A DNA stretch of 64,000 nucleotides from Cylicocyclus nassatus (Eukaryota > Nematoda > Chromadorea > Rhabditida > Strongylidae), in contig CATQJL010000223.1 in the NCBI GenBank assembly GCA_958299035.1, positions 67,946,371 through 68,010,370 on the forward strand, in the 5' to 3' direction. The notes beneath the pieces were generated by a model. The model made no database searches and was not told the origin of the DNA. It saw only the letters and a program-made list of their open reading frames with translations. The position numbers were made by a program, and so were the translations under genes. Shown piece after piece: positions 12,501-26,183 of the stretch; positions within the stretch are counted from its first letter, which is position 1; every line of letters begins with the position of its first letter.

Positions 12501-15500
12501 CATGACTCAAACGGACATTCACTGCGTCAGTAAACCCAGAGCTACAAAACTTTATGCAGGTTTAAATTATAATATAAAATTTGATATTCCTTGTTTTCTT
12601 AGGAAGGCGATATAGCCGAAACGTCAGTCAAATAAGGAAATATATCATTTCCATTGTGCAGTTTAAGTGGTTACAAGAGCGGTTCAAGTGCCTAGGTAAG
12701 CAGTTCAAATGCCTAGATTGAAAGACGATGGAATTTGTATGATCAGTGCAAATTTTTCGTTGAACATTTTCATCTGAGAAAGATATCAAAATGCATCACA
12801 CTCTGAAATGTGTATAATATATAAAATGATGTGTATAAGCAGACCCATCAAAGTGGATTCTGGATCTTCTCTCATCTTGCTGAGCTATTCAAGAAGCTTA
12901 TGAGGTTTGCATGTTCATATATGTCAACTACATCAAGTGACATACCTACGACGAGCGGTTCAAGCACGCCTAAGTAACCTTCTAAATTGTGCTTCTTTCT
13001 TATTGTTTGTATACTCCAGACTATTTCGAATACTGTCAGGCTGACATTCAGAGCATACATAGGAACCTAATGAGTCCAATCTGCCAATGCGACTTAGTAT
13101 CGCTTTCTGTGAGCATTCGCACGGAAAAATTATGATTATCGGGTTGTTGTAATCAAAATCATTGCAATTCGTACAAAATTTAGATAAATATCTTATCTGT
13201 GCTATCAGATAAAATAGCTAAACTCTAAAGTTTTCTACGGATCATTCAAGTCGTGGCTGATGATTTTGATTGACGCTAATTTTATAATTGAATGTTTCCA
13301 TAAAACTCACGCTTATAAAAGAAAGATATCAAATCGCACTGGCTCATTGATTCAACACCATAAATCAAAATCCTTCATGAAATGAAGACTGATTGGAAAG
13401 TAAAAACGCCAGGCTTACAAAAATTAAAACAGTACTTATACCTCCGTCTTTGTTTAATATATTCAGTAAAGGGCAATAAAGTTCAAGAAGATAAGTAACA
13501 AATTTATAACTTTTGACAGTAAAAGGTGCATTTCAAAGCTTTTTTCTCTTTCGAAGGTAATTCATTTGCATGGGCGCTTAAGATTTTTTGTTCCAATATT
13601 TCAAAATGTGCTCAGACATGGAGTAACTCACTTACAACTAGGGGGCAAATTGTAGTGTATGTCAGTGATTTTGTACCTTTCTCCTTAAATACGTTGTTCG
13701 TACCTTTCGCGTAGGTGTCTTTATTATGTTGTTATTATGTTATTTGCTGTGTATTATAGTAAGTAAAGGCAGTGAGATAGGGGACCACACGTGATTAATT
13801 ATTTCGTTGATTTAGAACTCTGATTCCCTGATATAATTGGAGATACTAATGCAAAAATAGCATGTTACCTTCATGAAAGAGGTACAAATCCGCATTAACT
13901 TACGGCAGAAAAAAAAGGAAGCAGAATCAATTGAGATGACATTTGATGATTGGCAGATGAAAATGGGACAACCAAGATATGTTGCAATAGTTGGAGAATT
14001 AGACCCATTACTATAAGATTACTATTTTTCATAACATAGTCATTTTACAGAAGGCAAAACATTAGTCGAGTAAACTTTTTGTTTGATATAGTGAGGATGA
14101 CGAGACAACGCTTGCGATTGCGAGTTTGCGATTGTTTTTTTTTGCTTACTCTTTGCTTTTTTGGTAAGTCGTTGCTGATAAAGGAGAAAAATGTAAATTA
14201 GTGAGTAGTTTCTGCTTTTTGACTAGTCAAATCACAGCTTATTCGCAATATCTAGCTGAAAGTTACGTCGTTACTTTCTAGGGTATTTTTTGTCACTTCA
14301 CGCCTTTACACGTCAATTTCATGTGCATTGTCATATCATGCCTCTTTCTTCTTGTGAAGCAAAAAATTGAATGCACAAGTAGAATAAACATACTCGTAAC
14401 TTTTTTAAGCTATCAAATGGAGCAGTGATAGTTATCAAAAAAATACTCTTGGATAAATGTGTGTGTGCATTTCCTGCTACCTCATTCGAGCGCTAACAAG
14501 GCTAATAACTGACTACGTTTTTCTTGAACATGCGATTTTTTGCTTCGATAAATCGCCCAAAATCTCTTGTCCATAGCATTTTTGCGCTGCAGATATCATA
14601 AATCCCGTTTTGAAAGGCCATTTCTAACCATTTTACCCTTAGACATTGCTATCCCACGTTTAGTCTCAGTACCTTAGTTTGCCTACCCATGTCAGCAACT
14701 TTCGAACTGCATGGGGCTAGAGGCAGTGAACTTAACAAATAGAAAAGGTTTTGAAAAACGTCAATGCTCAGGTTTTTAACATTTGTCACAGCAGCCAAGT
14801 CATCCAATTAGCATTATACAATTTCCTTGTCAGATTAACGAAGAGGAAAAAACTTGTTATGCTAACGAGTATGTGTATAATGAATGGCAAAGAGCATCTG
14901 CTTGGAGTTGTAGCAGCTCACTTGAACAAAGCAAAAAATACTTCCTTTCTTTCTCAATCTACTCTTTCATAAAACCTACATTCAATTTGATTATTGAATT
15001 AGCTTGCCGATTTGCTGCGAGTAATCATTGGAAGATGTTAACTTATTTAATTCGCTCAACGGCTGGGTATGGTTCCGACTTGCACAATTTGCAAATACGG
15101 AAGTTCCTCAAAACAAAACCTTCCCACGGGCAAGATTTCAAATATGAAGTGTCGAAATTTTTGCGTACTGGAAATATTTAGGATTTTCTTAACGGACATG
15201 TGCGACACGTTCTTTTGGCAGATAAGAACGCAGGTACATAGTGTGCGTATGATTGTCCCGCCATGTAAGACGTTTTTTAGATCCGGCGTTTAAACTCTAG
15301 CGGGCTTTAGATTTATTCCCCTTTTCAAAGTTGACAGAATGCGGTTTATATTGTTTGAACACACAATTTGAAAGGTGCGACTTTGGAAAAAATTGAAAAA
15401 GCGTAGCGGCTTTTGAGCACAAAGAATACATTCGGTGCCAGTCTGACAAGGGGCGGATACTTGGTCGAAGTGGCGTTCCCATAGGAAATGGCACCCTTTC

Positions 15501-16814
15501 ATAGAACATGAAACAGTGACTCCAAATCTGTTTTCGTTATCTGCAAAGCATTTTGGGAGAGAAGCAAAAGATTTAACGCGCAGCTACAATAAAATCATGT
15601 AGAACTGTAGTCTGTGAGCTCGAATGAGGTCATGATTACTGCCAGAACGCTTCATACAGTTATTATCTTCAAATCAATAAGATTATCCTAGTCACTTCCA
15701 TTTGAGCGCCGGAAAACCCTCAACTCTTGTTATCACCATAGACATAAAATCATAGACAAAACTTTGGATTTCTTCCTCAAAAATTATCATAATTCTCCTT
15801 CCGAAAACGCTTTGCAATCAAAGCGATATAAACGATAATATATAAGCGCGTCATGCTCATAAGGTAATGTACATCTCATTCGAGAACTGCACTTCAACCA
15901 GTATTCTTTCCTTGTGAGAAAGCGCAGTTCGACAAACGCCTTTTTCACAAATTCGTAATCAATCAAAACTTCGAGTAAAGTTCTTTTTATCACTCAACGC
16001 TGCAATGTTTGGAGTTCACACCTTCATGTGAAACTACCATTCACTGTATAAAACAGTTTGACAATCGAGTTGGTTTCAAGAATGTTTGCTGTATTCTGGG
16101 GCGTCTACACAGCTTGTGCAAAATTGGATATCTTCTCTGACCTGCTCAAAAGGAAACCAGCTGACATAAAGGCTCCTACGGACAAAGCAAATAAAAGAGC
16201 TGGCTTCCTTCCTCTAACATTTAGCTATGTTTAAACCGACGAAAATGTAAAATTAGGAGGCAGGAGAAGCCACGCGCAAAAACATTCCCGTGCATCTTTT
16301 GAGCGCCCCCACTTTTCCTCGCAACTTTATTGGTAACGCTCACTACATTTTGGACTGATGCTCGGCAGTGTGTGGTCTGACGAGATGTTAGCTGCATCAC
16401 TCAAAAAGCTCTCCAAATAACACAAGCTACGTCTATATACTAGATGTGCTAGAGTATGTCACAGCAAGAGAGCTATTAAAGCGCAAAGTAATAACACTCT
16501 GTGTCCTTTTCATCTCGGATGCGAGGGGTTTGAGGACGTGCATAAACGAATCAAGCTGCAGGACTCATTGCAAATTGTAGAGTCGCAACCCCAAATTTCA
16601 AGTGGCATAATACCTCGAACGAAAGTAGAGGAAAAAAATCCGCAAATAGGCACTACCTTCGCGGGCAAATGGTTCAGTACATGCTGCATAGTGCATGACG
16701 AACTGAAGATGCAGCGAAAGTGCACAGTGAAGATGTTCTTTTCTTTACCCACCTCGATGTAATGCCAAAATTGCATTATTTTACAGCATCCATAGTGACA
16801 TATGTATTTATATA
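12501..16814. other. Unrecognised stretch, 4.3 kb
   Basis: No supported gene. An open frame of 132 codons at 14783-15181 (+) and several shorter ones show no recognisable domain, signal peptide or exon partner. Around 12603-12635 a GCC-GAAACGTC word recalls the 3' side of a minimal hammerhead, but the CUGANGA box is not intact. Confidence 0.4.
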
Positions 16815-17180
16815 CGTGTCTATGTGTTGTGTGTACGTCGTTCCGGTGGAAAATTCCATTTTCCGGTCCGGGTCAAACTAGAACACGTACACCTTGGGGT
16901 GAAGCGGGTATCATACGCTATTCGCGCTGATTCCAATATGACCCTTTGTAAATTACCCATAGCTCTTGCCAAATTCGTCGATTTCGTACAAAACGCGATT
17001 CGAGGGCTAAACTTTTGCATGGGGAGGGAAGGGGGGAGGCGGGGAGGAGGTAAGCAAGCATCTGATTACGAAAACACCCTTCACGGAGTTTGATTATGTT
17101 AGCGGAACAGGCGCAGGGAAACGTTCTGTAGAAGTGGAACGGAATGGTGAGATCTATCATGTCAGGTTGACAGAGACGTC
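16815..17180 (+). repeat. Dispersed repeat, copy 1 (GTTCCG...AAATTCCATTTTCCGG type)
   Basis: This segment shares its order of words with 51210-51700: a GTACGT..GTTCCG head, AAAATTCCATTTTCCGG, CACGTACACCTTGGGG, a G-rich patch, GCAGGGAAACGTT and CATGTCAGGTTGACAGAG. Such GTTCCG-headed units are common non-autonomous repeats in invertebrates, as I recall. The exact element class cannot be fixed here. Confidence 0.55.
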
Positions 17181-17198
17181 ATCCCAGTTAGCTTACTA

Positions 17199-18460
17199 CA
17201 GGAATGGGAAAAAGTCCTTGAACAATTTTTGATGTCATTGTATGTTCGGATTTCCCACATATTCTTGTAGGCTAATTAAGGCTAATTATATGTATCCGCT
17301 TCTTATACTTTTGAGTACAACCCCTACAAAAACTGGAAATAGCTTTATTCCTGTCGGAACGGAGCAGCATTAATGGCGAAGATGCACAAGGAGAGGATGC
17401 CCAATAAGCAGATTGCGCGGGTTGCCCAGATTCCACAGATCAACGTCTTTTACACCTTGCATCGTTTTCAAGATAAGGACAGCGCCCAGGATTGCAGTGG
17501 GAGTGGTAAATTGGCTACCGCGAACACTCACAAAAGTTTGGATTGTTCGCCCGCGCCATTGTTGCAATTCTAGGCGAAGCCTGGTTGAGCTGGCTTCAGC
17601 GCTGTCCATCTCTAACAGGACAGTCTCCGACGTCGTGGAACAGGCCCTTGGATTTAAGCGTTTCAGGATGCCAAAAATTCATGGTGTTTGGGAGACACGA
17701 AGCTGAATTTGACTGCGCAGATGCATGGACTGCTCGGATGTCTCTCCAAGGCACGCCATCAAACGATACTCTTTTCTGACGTCAAAACGCCGTGAGGCAG
17801 TTTCTTGATTGCCAAAACAACGGAACATCACCCAATCGCCCAAGAAGCCAACAGCTTGAGTTGTCGCAGAAGGAGAGCTTCATGTGGCTTCTGTGAACGT
17901 TTGCGCGGCGATCGCTTCCGACTGCAAGATGATTTTTAGGGTCTCAGGGCATCAAGGTGGCCACTGCTACGCATGTGGATAGTGTACTGAAGAAGAAATT
18001 TTGACCTGGACCAATATCCTTTTGCCGGGAGCGATTGGTGCTCCCAGCAGATAGCGAACCTGCGCACAGAGCGAAGTTTGTTCAAGCATGGCATCAAAAC
18101 ACCAAACGCTAAGGACTTTATTATTACTGCGAAATCGTCTCCGTATTGGCCGTATCTGAATACTCTCCATTACAGCATGTGGTCAGTTCTTTAGGCCAAA
18201 GCCCGTGCGCACCCCAGGAAGACTACGGAGTCTCTGCAATGCGCTCTTCAGAATGCGTAGAAGGAAATCGACGTGAAGCACCTCCGTGTCACTATGGGCA
18301 GCATTACCAAGAGTTTATGAGCTTGTGTTTGCACCAAAGGAGAAATCTTCGGATTGTGAAGCAGAGAGCTGAGTAAAGATTATTTATTGATTTGTAATCA
18401 TCTTGCCTGGTTCTGTCATTGCGATAAGAATGCCGTGTTGAAGGGCTTTCCCCAACCCTG
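17199..18460 (+). mobile_element. Mariner-family transposon, 1,262 bp, decayed
   Basis: The left end CAGGAATGGGAAAAAGTCCT and the inverted right end (CAGGGTTGGGGAAAGCCCTT when reversed) form ~25-bp terminal repeats, each flanked by TA (17197-17198, 18461-18462). The length is typical of a full mariner. The interior holds a degraded transposase, so it is an internally complete but dead copy. Confidence 0.85.
17373..18376 (+). pseudogene. Mariner transposase, frameshifted
   Basis: Reading across frames gives the expected order of a ~340-residue mariner transposase. First comes an N-terminal helix-turn-helix region (LHRF at 17457, then SLVELASALSISNRTV near 17577-17625). Next is NDTLFSD around 17754, holding the first catalytic Asp; the usual following Glu-Lys is Val-Lys. 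A degraded SPxxNxLxYSMWSVL block follows near 18139-18190, and the C-terminus stops at about 18376. At least three frame changes and an in-frame stop (near 17895) break it. The second and third acidic catalytic positions appear replaced. No activity is expected. Confidence 0.85.
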
Positions 18461-18600
18461 TATAGAAGCTTGTTAGTACAGTCTTTACATAAAAAGCATC
18501 GTTTTGGTAGCGTTAAATAAAGAGTTAAGGATACAGGATTTGGTGTCTATAACAGCCACGCACTTTTCTTCTTAGTCGAAGGTACCAAATGCGTGTGTGC

Positions 18601-18779
18601 CTATTACAGTGACGTACGGGGGCCAGCCGATTACCGAGCCAGTGCTTTTATCCTCCCGTAACTCTGGTGCCAATTTACCGTCCACGGAGGTGTAGATGCT
18701 TGATCAGCTTAGGGGTGAGTCGAACGTTTGTTTGATCTGGCCATAGCGGCGACTCAAGCCACTACGCCACTTGTCCACT
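18601..18779 (-). repeat. tRNA-derived SINE-like unit
   Basis: On the minus strand, GTGGCGTAGTGG (complement of 18759-18770) matches an RNA polymerase III A box, and GTTCGACTC (complement of 18717-18725) matches a B box at suitable spacing (~35 nt). The cloverleaf does not close as a functional tRNA. The downstream tail (TACACCTCCGTGGACGG, then TTACGGGAGGATAAAAGC) resembles a repeat I associate with strongylid nematodes; that link is from memory. Confidence 0.55.
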
Positions 18780-21746
18780 AACTCGCTAGATAAATATGAG
18801 GTAAAAATTTCAGCCAAGGTTGTCATTGGTTGTCATTAACACAAAAATTAACTTTGAGTGATGATTAAAAGTGTAATCTATATAGTGAACACAGCATGTT
18901 GTGTCATCGCGGAAAAAGGAAGAAGAGAATTTACTGCAGCCGTCATTGCAGCTCATAGCTCGCGCTAGTAACAACGAATGAATATTTCTCGTAAGCTGAT
19001 TGCTGTAAAAAAAGCGCATATAACCTTACCAGCTATGAATACAGCAAAAGAATTTGTTTTCAAGCAATTTTGAAAATTTTACTCCTGCGATCTTCTTGTA
19101 ATGGTAAAGTAAAATTTCAACGTTTTCTGTTTTTTAAGTTTTGCTACAGACTAGAAGCGGCAGACGAAAAATTAGGCAGAAACTTTTTTTGTATGTTATT
19201 TCTGAGTGCAGTTTTGAGGTAAAACTCTTTGGAAGGAATATTGGAGTATCCCTATAGGTCAAATCTGAACAGTGAATGCAGCCAGCCATTTTCAGTAATT
19301 CATCGTGAGGTGCAAAAAAAAAACTCATCTAGCCCGCTTAGAATAGTTTTTGACTTTGAGATCTGTTAATTACAACACCGATTGTTCTGAACTAATTGTA
19401 TGAAAAAACAAAGAAAGAGAATTAATAGGGATCAACATGTAATTTCATGAGAATGACAAGGTTCAATTAATTATTGAATCAACTGCAAATTTTGTTTCCT
19501 GTTTTCACATAGAAAAACAATATGGAGAAAGGAAACTCACAAGATTTTTTTTTCGGAATTAGTTTTTGCTGTATTAATGAATCATTATGTATTACGCACC
19601 TCGCTGTTGCTTCACATCGTACTTTCACGTGCACTAGCTAATTGATGACGGAAATCCTAAATAATAAGGTAGGATATAAGTGGATCTAATGAGGAAATTA
19701 GTGCTTTATCTCAAGGTTGTCATCGTGGTGACGAAAATTGCGAATGATGACGAAAAGGCTGTATTATTATAGTAAAATAGCAGGTGATGAGAAATCGGAG
19801 AAGCGAAGCGAAAGGGAACGTATTTTTGAAGGGCAAGCTTCTAATAAAACGATTTCCAGCACATTACAGTATAATGCAAGATGACGATTCCAGGATTGTT
19901 TTCAGGGAGGGGAGAGAAGGATCGATCTTTTGATCTTGAAGGCAACTCTCTTGAATTTACAATAATCTGATGGGCTCGAAATTACAAAGCCAAGCTCAAC
20001 AAAGAGTTTATCAATCGTTCACCGACTTTTCAATAGTGTCATTTTAGAAATTTTGCAACACATCCCACCCTGCTCTGGATCCGCGATCGCTACTTACAAG
20101 TAACAAAAGATGCTTAGAACCTTTACGATCTACATCAAGAGTACAATCCTAATTTAAGTGCTTCAAATAACACCACAAAGATTTTTTTTTGAAAGTTCAG
20201 AGAGAGAGCTCAGAGATTTCATTATCATTAATTCTACTTCAAAACCAAAATCAACTCTTCATGAACGATCAAAGATGTGAGATTTGGGCGCCAGCTCATA
20301 AATGGTTTAATGCCTATGAAGTGGAGGAGGCAATGACAGGTTTGCAAAAAAGTAATGAAATTCAATTTTATTTGACAGTTGATGAATAGTTTGTATTTTT
20401 TCGTGGTCCCGCTATACGGTGATGAAAAGTAAGGCGATCATGAATCTAGGTCAAAAATGATGCCTGGAAAGATCGTAGTATTTATAATCACTAGGAGCTC
20501 TGCAGACGAGCAAAGCCGACGGTGAGCGAATGAAACGTTCTGCAAATTAGCTAAGTAACTACTTTGCAAAACTCTTTACTGCAACCATAAATCAGCGCCA
20601 CAAGTAACTATGTGTAACAAAGCTTGTGTGACTCTCTGATGTGTCTGTTGATGTTTCACGTGCAATTTCAAAGCAATTATATGGAGCTATCTGTCAACGG
20701 AAAGCTAGTGGCGGAGGGAAGAAACAAGGCGAGGAAGATACGCATGTGAACTGGCATAGCTTTCCCAGAAAAAAGAGGTTTGCGTAGCAGTTTTGAGTGG
20801 CGTGACGTTGTAAAAGCTAAGCTACTTGTCGCTAAGAACTACCCTCCCTCCCCCCCCCCCCCCCGCGCTGCTCTTTTACCCGATGGATAGGGTTCACTTG
20901 ATGATAGCTATTCAGAGTCGAGTACTAATTGCAAATTGTTCAAGTCTTTGACCTTGGCTTGCATTATTCTGCAAGTCAAGGTGATCATTGACTATCTAGC
21001 GATGCTACCGTAACCCAGGAGAAAAAAAAACTAGCCACATGGGGTGAGAAGGCACGAATAACTTTTTTCCCATTGATACCAGTTCATGATCTTGTCGACT
21101 ATAGCAATCAACATCCATTAGAGGCTCGGCGAAGTTTTTTTGCAACGTTACGATCAGCGAAGAAGCGACTTGAGCGAACTCGTCCCGTCCACTTTTTTCT
21201 CACTTTTCTTCACAATATGCGCATTTATAGTAAAACGCGAATTCCGAGGCGATCAAGCGACAATGTGCATCTCCGCATTCTCTCGTTAGAATGAACGGTT
21301 ACGGGTTTGGGACCGAAATTGGGACGAGGCACGACAACGGGACCGGTTATACTCGTTAGTAACTTTTTATGAACGGTCAAAAGGTGTTCTCGAACAGTCC
21401 GATACACTATTTCAAATCGGATATGAACGGATTAATGGGTTTGAACGAAAGAGAAAGCGTCGTAGGTTGAATGTGCAGTAAAAGGCGATATAAGCAACTC
21501 TGGCATCATCCATAAATTCATCAAATTATTTCCAGCGTATCCTCACTCTTGAAGATATTTTTTGAAGCACGGTATGTAAAAATATAAGATTCACGGTTTT
21601 CAAATTGAGTTCACAAGAATTAAGCATTAAGAAAATGGACGTATTATAATCACAAAACATTGTCGCTTGGAATAATTCCAAAATAAAGTGTTAGTTCTAC
21701 CGAATATTGGTTGGTCTGCACATTTCAAAAATGGAAATTATAGCTT
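18780..21746. other. Unrecognised stretch, 3 kb
   Basis: No gene was recognised. It includes a 15-nt C run at 20850-20864. Open frames are short and featureless. Confidence 0.4.
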
Positions 21747-22228
21747 TACATTGGGTTGCCCCATAAGTCTCGCATTTTCTAAAGATTTATAAACTCCTAT
21801 GTTTCGTATAAATTTGATTAGTTCGAGATATGCTAGAAGTAGTAAATCAGAATGGATTTCTGATAATGCTTCCTGCAATTTTTATTATTGGTAGATAGAA
21901 GCTGATAAAGATGAAAATGCAAATGTCATTTTTTCCATACTCGGTCATTAAAACGGCTGAAAAATCGAAGGAAAGTTGATTTTGGCTTCTGTTTCCATTT
22001 TGTGATCTACTACTCCTGAGTAAAAATTGTACTAATCGCAGGCAACAAAAGTTATGACTTTCAAATCATTTCTTTGACTTTTGATCTCGTTGTGATAAGA
22101 TATTTAAGCTATGATGAAGTACGACGACTAATGAAACAAAAAGCACACAATTATGTCAAGTCATTTTTTCTCAGAAAGCTTTGATTTTCTTATAACTCTA
22201 AAATTATTTGGATTGGGATAGCCCAATA
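21747..22228. mobile_element. Possible mariner-type MITE
   Basis: TTGGGTTGCCCCATAAGTC at 21753 looks like a mariner terminus and is loosely mirrored by GGGATAGCCCAATA ending at about 22228, with TA on both sides. The inverted match is short (~14 bp) and imperfect, and the interior is non-coding. Confidence 0.4.
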
Positions 22229-24912
22229 AATTCAAGTAATTTTTAGAGAAGTTCTACAATCTGTTGCTCGACGTTCTGACCTAAGGCTAAGCTCATTTGA
22301 ACAAAATCTTTTGTAGTATGAGCAAAACTTGATGAAGCAAAGCTCAACTGCTTGCGTAAAACGCGTGAGAGCGACAAAAGTATTGTTTGTTGCTTAAGCA
22401 GTAATCAATTTGAGCAGCTTATCTTATACATAACCAAAGATGCGGTGTAAGTATCGAAGGTTCGAGATTTGCATCTAATAAAAGTTTTGATTGATACATG
22501 AAATATATTCAAAGATGAAAACTTCGAAGAGCTTAAAGCTGGACCGGAAAAAGGAAGATTTTCAATGGTTAGAAGCCATTGAATATATGAAGGAAGCTAC
22601 AACTTTCAACTTATCTCGCATACAGACGTCATTGCGCGAAGGGCCAAATAGTTCAGTTTACTTTTAAATTGCAAAAAAGTACTCAAAAAGACGTTCAAAG
22701 TATTTCAAGTGCTGCTTTACAAGGACGAGATTTCATTCGCAAGAGAGGGAAGGTCTTGAGCGCAAGGAGATAGGCAGCAATTTGAAATGTGCGATAATTT
22801 CAGAGGCTCTTAATTGCAGTACTTGTTACGAGCACATTAATGAAGAGTAGAGTACAATTACGAGAGCAAGAAATAGCCAGCATGAGATGGGGGGGGGAGG
22901 AACAGAACAATTTTTGCAATTAGAAAACTTTTAAAGAGCTGTTAATCTTCGGCTAGTCTTTTTGAGATTATAAAATATTGAGTTTGAAGTTCTTAGAAAT
23001 TTGATAAGCTTTTGTTGGCAGGTATATGGCACAAGCTTCAAAGTAAAGAGAAAATACTAAATAACGTGGATCCAAAACTTACGATACTGAATAGTATAAT
23101 GCGCAAAATGCCTCAGGAGATAATAAAAAGTGCCAAGTTCAAAAAGTAAAAAAAACTTAAATCAAAGATGGTGAATGAGATGAAATCAGTGCAAGGGAAG
23201 CATCAAGGTGTTCTCTTTTAGAATCTGGTGCCTGACTTCAGCTTTTGAAGTACACCTGGTAATTTTTGCCCTAAACAAGTCCACTCCAAAATTTCCCAAC
23301 AAGCCCACCTTGCATGAAAAGGAGCGATTTTTTACAATGCGGCGTAGTTTACCTTGATTTGTTAACTCAAAGAAAAAAAACACAAGACTGGTTTCGTGTA
23401 CGAGGTTAAGAAGGATGGTACTATATTTGGATGTAAAGTGCACCTGTCTCAAAACCTGACGACAGCCCCTATGACATACCGGAGGGATAAGATGGGCTGA
23501 TACAAGCTCATTGCGTCATCGACAATCCGTTATGGATTGTAATCTGATGTCTTGAAATGCTTTTATGAAATAAAACCGCGTATGACCAAGAGCAAAATAT
23601 GAAGAAAATAGGAGGGAGGTGGAGGGAGGATAAGCTAACCGAGGTGCATGATGAAATAATCAGAGAGAAATTTCTAAAAAACTTGAGTTGGTTAGTAAAA
23701 ATATCACATGCAAATATACAAAGATAGTGCTGATTCGCAAAAATCTCCAATGAATGAGAACAGATTCCTATAAAGGGAAAATTAGAATAACAAAAATTTT
23801 CTTCTCCTTCATCAACTCATTAAACACCCCCCCCCCCCAATCCAGGTAGATTTCTCTCCTCCAGTCTAATGAGATAACGATAAAATTGCGATCGAATGCT
23901 GATACGAGGGTTATCATTAAGGGAAATGGAATGAAATCGGGAAGGTCATTCTACTAACCCAATTCGGGGGCGGCGACGTGTGTCTATTGAGACGAATATC
24001 GCGACAATGCAGAATTATGTGGAAATGATCACTATTGTTACTGGGTGAATGTCTTTGCTTTGTGGGTTAGAAGGGAAGGAGGGGGGGGGGGGAAGGAGAG
24101 CGGAGGTAGAGGGTGGCGAAAGGTGGTTAATGGAAATTATTGATAAAGATAGATTGAACCAACTTTTTCGAACTCTTGTATTAAAACATTTCGTTTAATT
24201 GATAAAATGGTAGATATAAAGATGCTTAGAAAGTTCTAAACAAAATTGTGAATGGTCAAACCAAAATTTTTTTCAAGGCGATAAAGAGCAGTAAAAAAAG
24301 GTACATCTTCCACTGAAAAAATTAAATTTTCAAGGATATCAATTGCATATGAGAAAGTAACACCGGAATCTCTACCGATTCGATCTAAATGCGATAATTA
24401 CCGCTCTTAAGAGTAGGTTATCATCGCACCCAACTAACCCACTTCTGCTTCACTTGCGCTCGCCTAAAGTGAGAAAAGGTGAAAGTAAATACGATCATGG
24501 GGCAATATTTTGATCACTCCACCCAGCATAGCTGAAACGGCATTTAAATAAAAGAGTTGCAAAAATATATCTTTTTTTCCTTTTGGGAGAAAACGCAGGT
24601 CATTATCATTGAACGTCACAAGCTCTTAACCGCTTCTAGGGTTGACGATATACCAGGTGATCTTGATATGCTTTTCAATTGCATGATTAGGAGTGATTGG
24701 ATGATATGAATTAACTGATTCTGAGTTATCAGAGCAATTCATGCTCGAAAAGGAAGTAGTTGAGTAATTTATAAGTTGCGATCTGGAAAAAAGACTAAGC
24801 GTTGCTCTAAAATTTTTGTCTTTTTCTCCTTCTTCCAAAATCTCTTTACAAAGTCCCTCTTTATCACTTGAGCCATTTCGTCTTATACTGAAATCACGCT
24901 GTAACGGATTAC
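22229..24912. other. Unrecognised stretch, 2.7 kb
   Basis: No supported gene. It holds three homopolymer tracts: G9 (22889-22897), C12 (23827-23838) and G12 (24081-24092). An 88-codon minus-strand open frame (23186-23452) has no recognisable domain. Confidence 0.4.
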
Positions 24913-24914
24913 TA

Positions 24915-25631
24915 GGGTGAGTCAAAAGTAATGAGAACATCGGATCTCTTTTTAAACCTACTCTCAAATTAGCTAGAATGTGTATAAGCAAGTGCTCTAA
25001 ACGGTGTCCGACACAGTTTTTCATTCTCTTTCCGATAGATTTGATTTTTAACCAAATCACCTCGTAATTGCTAAAATATTCGCAGAAATTTTGAACACAA
25101 AGCGTTTTCAGTTCAAAATCTATGGTTTTTTCAAACTTGTCAAAAAATTCTAGATTGTGGTAATTTGAAGCGAAAAACGCTTGATTACCTTGCAGAATCA
25201 AGGTTCGATGATAGACTATTTTCGAAGCTCTCAAATTCGAAAGATTTTGTAGGCTTTCACGCATTTTTGTTTTGAGCCATTTTTGCAAAAATGATTTCAA
25301 AAGGCCTCAAAATGCTAGTTTCGAAATAAATAAATAGTGGTGTGCATCAAGCAGGGCCTGCTTTGCCCTAATGTTATCGAATTTGTTCAAAAACCTCAAA
25401 CTGAAAATCCTGAGGATTAGCTAAACAAGGAAAGCAAAAATGACGGGTTCAAAATTTGGGAAATTCTTTTCGACAACTGAAAACTCAACTGGGCCACTGG
25501 CCTCACTGCTGAGAAGAGAAAGAAAAGCTACGTTTTATACAATTTAGAGTACTCTTCTGTCGCTATTCTACACGAGTTGCGGAAAGTTCGGAACGGGGAG
25601 CTAAAAGTTCTCATTACTTTTGACTCAACCC
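24915..25631. mobile_element. Mariner-type MITE, 717 bp
   Basis: GGGTGAGTCAAAAGTAATGA at the left is mirrored by TCATTACTTTTGACTCAACCC at the right. TA flanks both ends (24913-24914 and 25632-25633). The inverted match is ~27 bp. The 224-codon minus-strand open frame at 24626-25300 crosses the left boundary of this element, so it is not a real gene. Confidence 0.8.
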
Positions 25632-26183
25632 TATCTGCTCGTATTTAGATAAGCACCTTTGACAGTGTTAAACCCTCACAGAATCTAATATACAGATAAA
25701 TCGCGAAATTAGAAACACTATTGTAGCCTAGAGCTCCAATGGTCTGTTAGTGAAAAGAAACATTTTGTAATTTCTGTATCAAATAGATATTTCTCGATAC
25801 AAAATCATTTCGATTTTGCTTCAATCTGGTTTCCGCATATGGTTGCTGTGTATCAACAATACTACCCGTTTTTGATTGTTAACTCTAGCGTTCTGCATTT
25901 TTCTGTATCTATCCTACAAGTTTTGCACGTTAAGCATATAATAGTATACGAGGAAAAGATGAAGCTGTAGTACTTACAGCAGTCCTAGATTCAACCATGA
26001 TTGTAATTGTATAATGGCTCTACTTTTGGAGTTTAGATTGCTGCAAATATGAAATAGTATGAGACATTCTTTCTCACTTTGGCAGCAGTCTCCTTACTCA
26101 TTATGTAGTAATTCCACTCATAGAATGTAAGTCCGGTACGTAACTCTAAACACCCTCCACGGACTGCAAAACTGATGCAATTA

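Noticed and set aside
12603..12635. Possible second hammerhead (GGC..GCC-GAAACGTC)
   Set aside because: The CUGANGA box is not intact (CTTAGGA) and stems I and III cannot be drawn convincingly.
14783..15181. 132-codon plus-strand open frame
   Set aside because: No domain, signal, promoter or exon partner; a nearby frame overlaps it. Not supportable.
18700..18779. Functional tRNA gene
   Set aside because: A and B boxes are present but acceptor and anticodon stems do not close; treated as a SINE-like relic.
24626..25300. 224-codon open frame on the minus strand
   Set aside because: It crosses the left boundary of a TA-flanked MITE at 24915 and shows no recognisable domain, so it cannot be an old gene.
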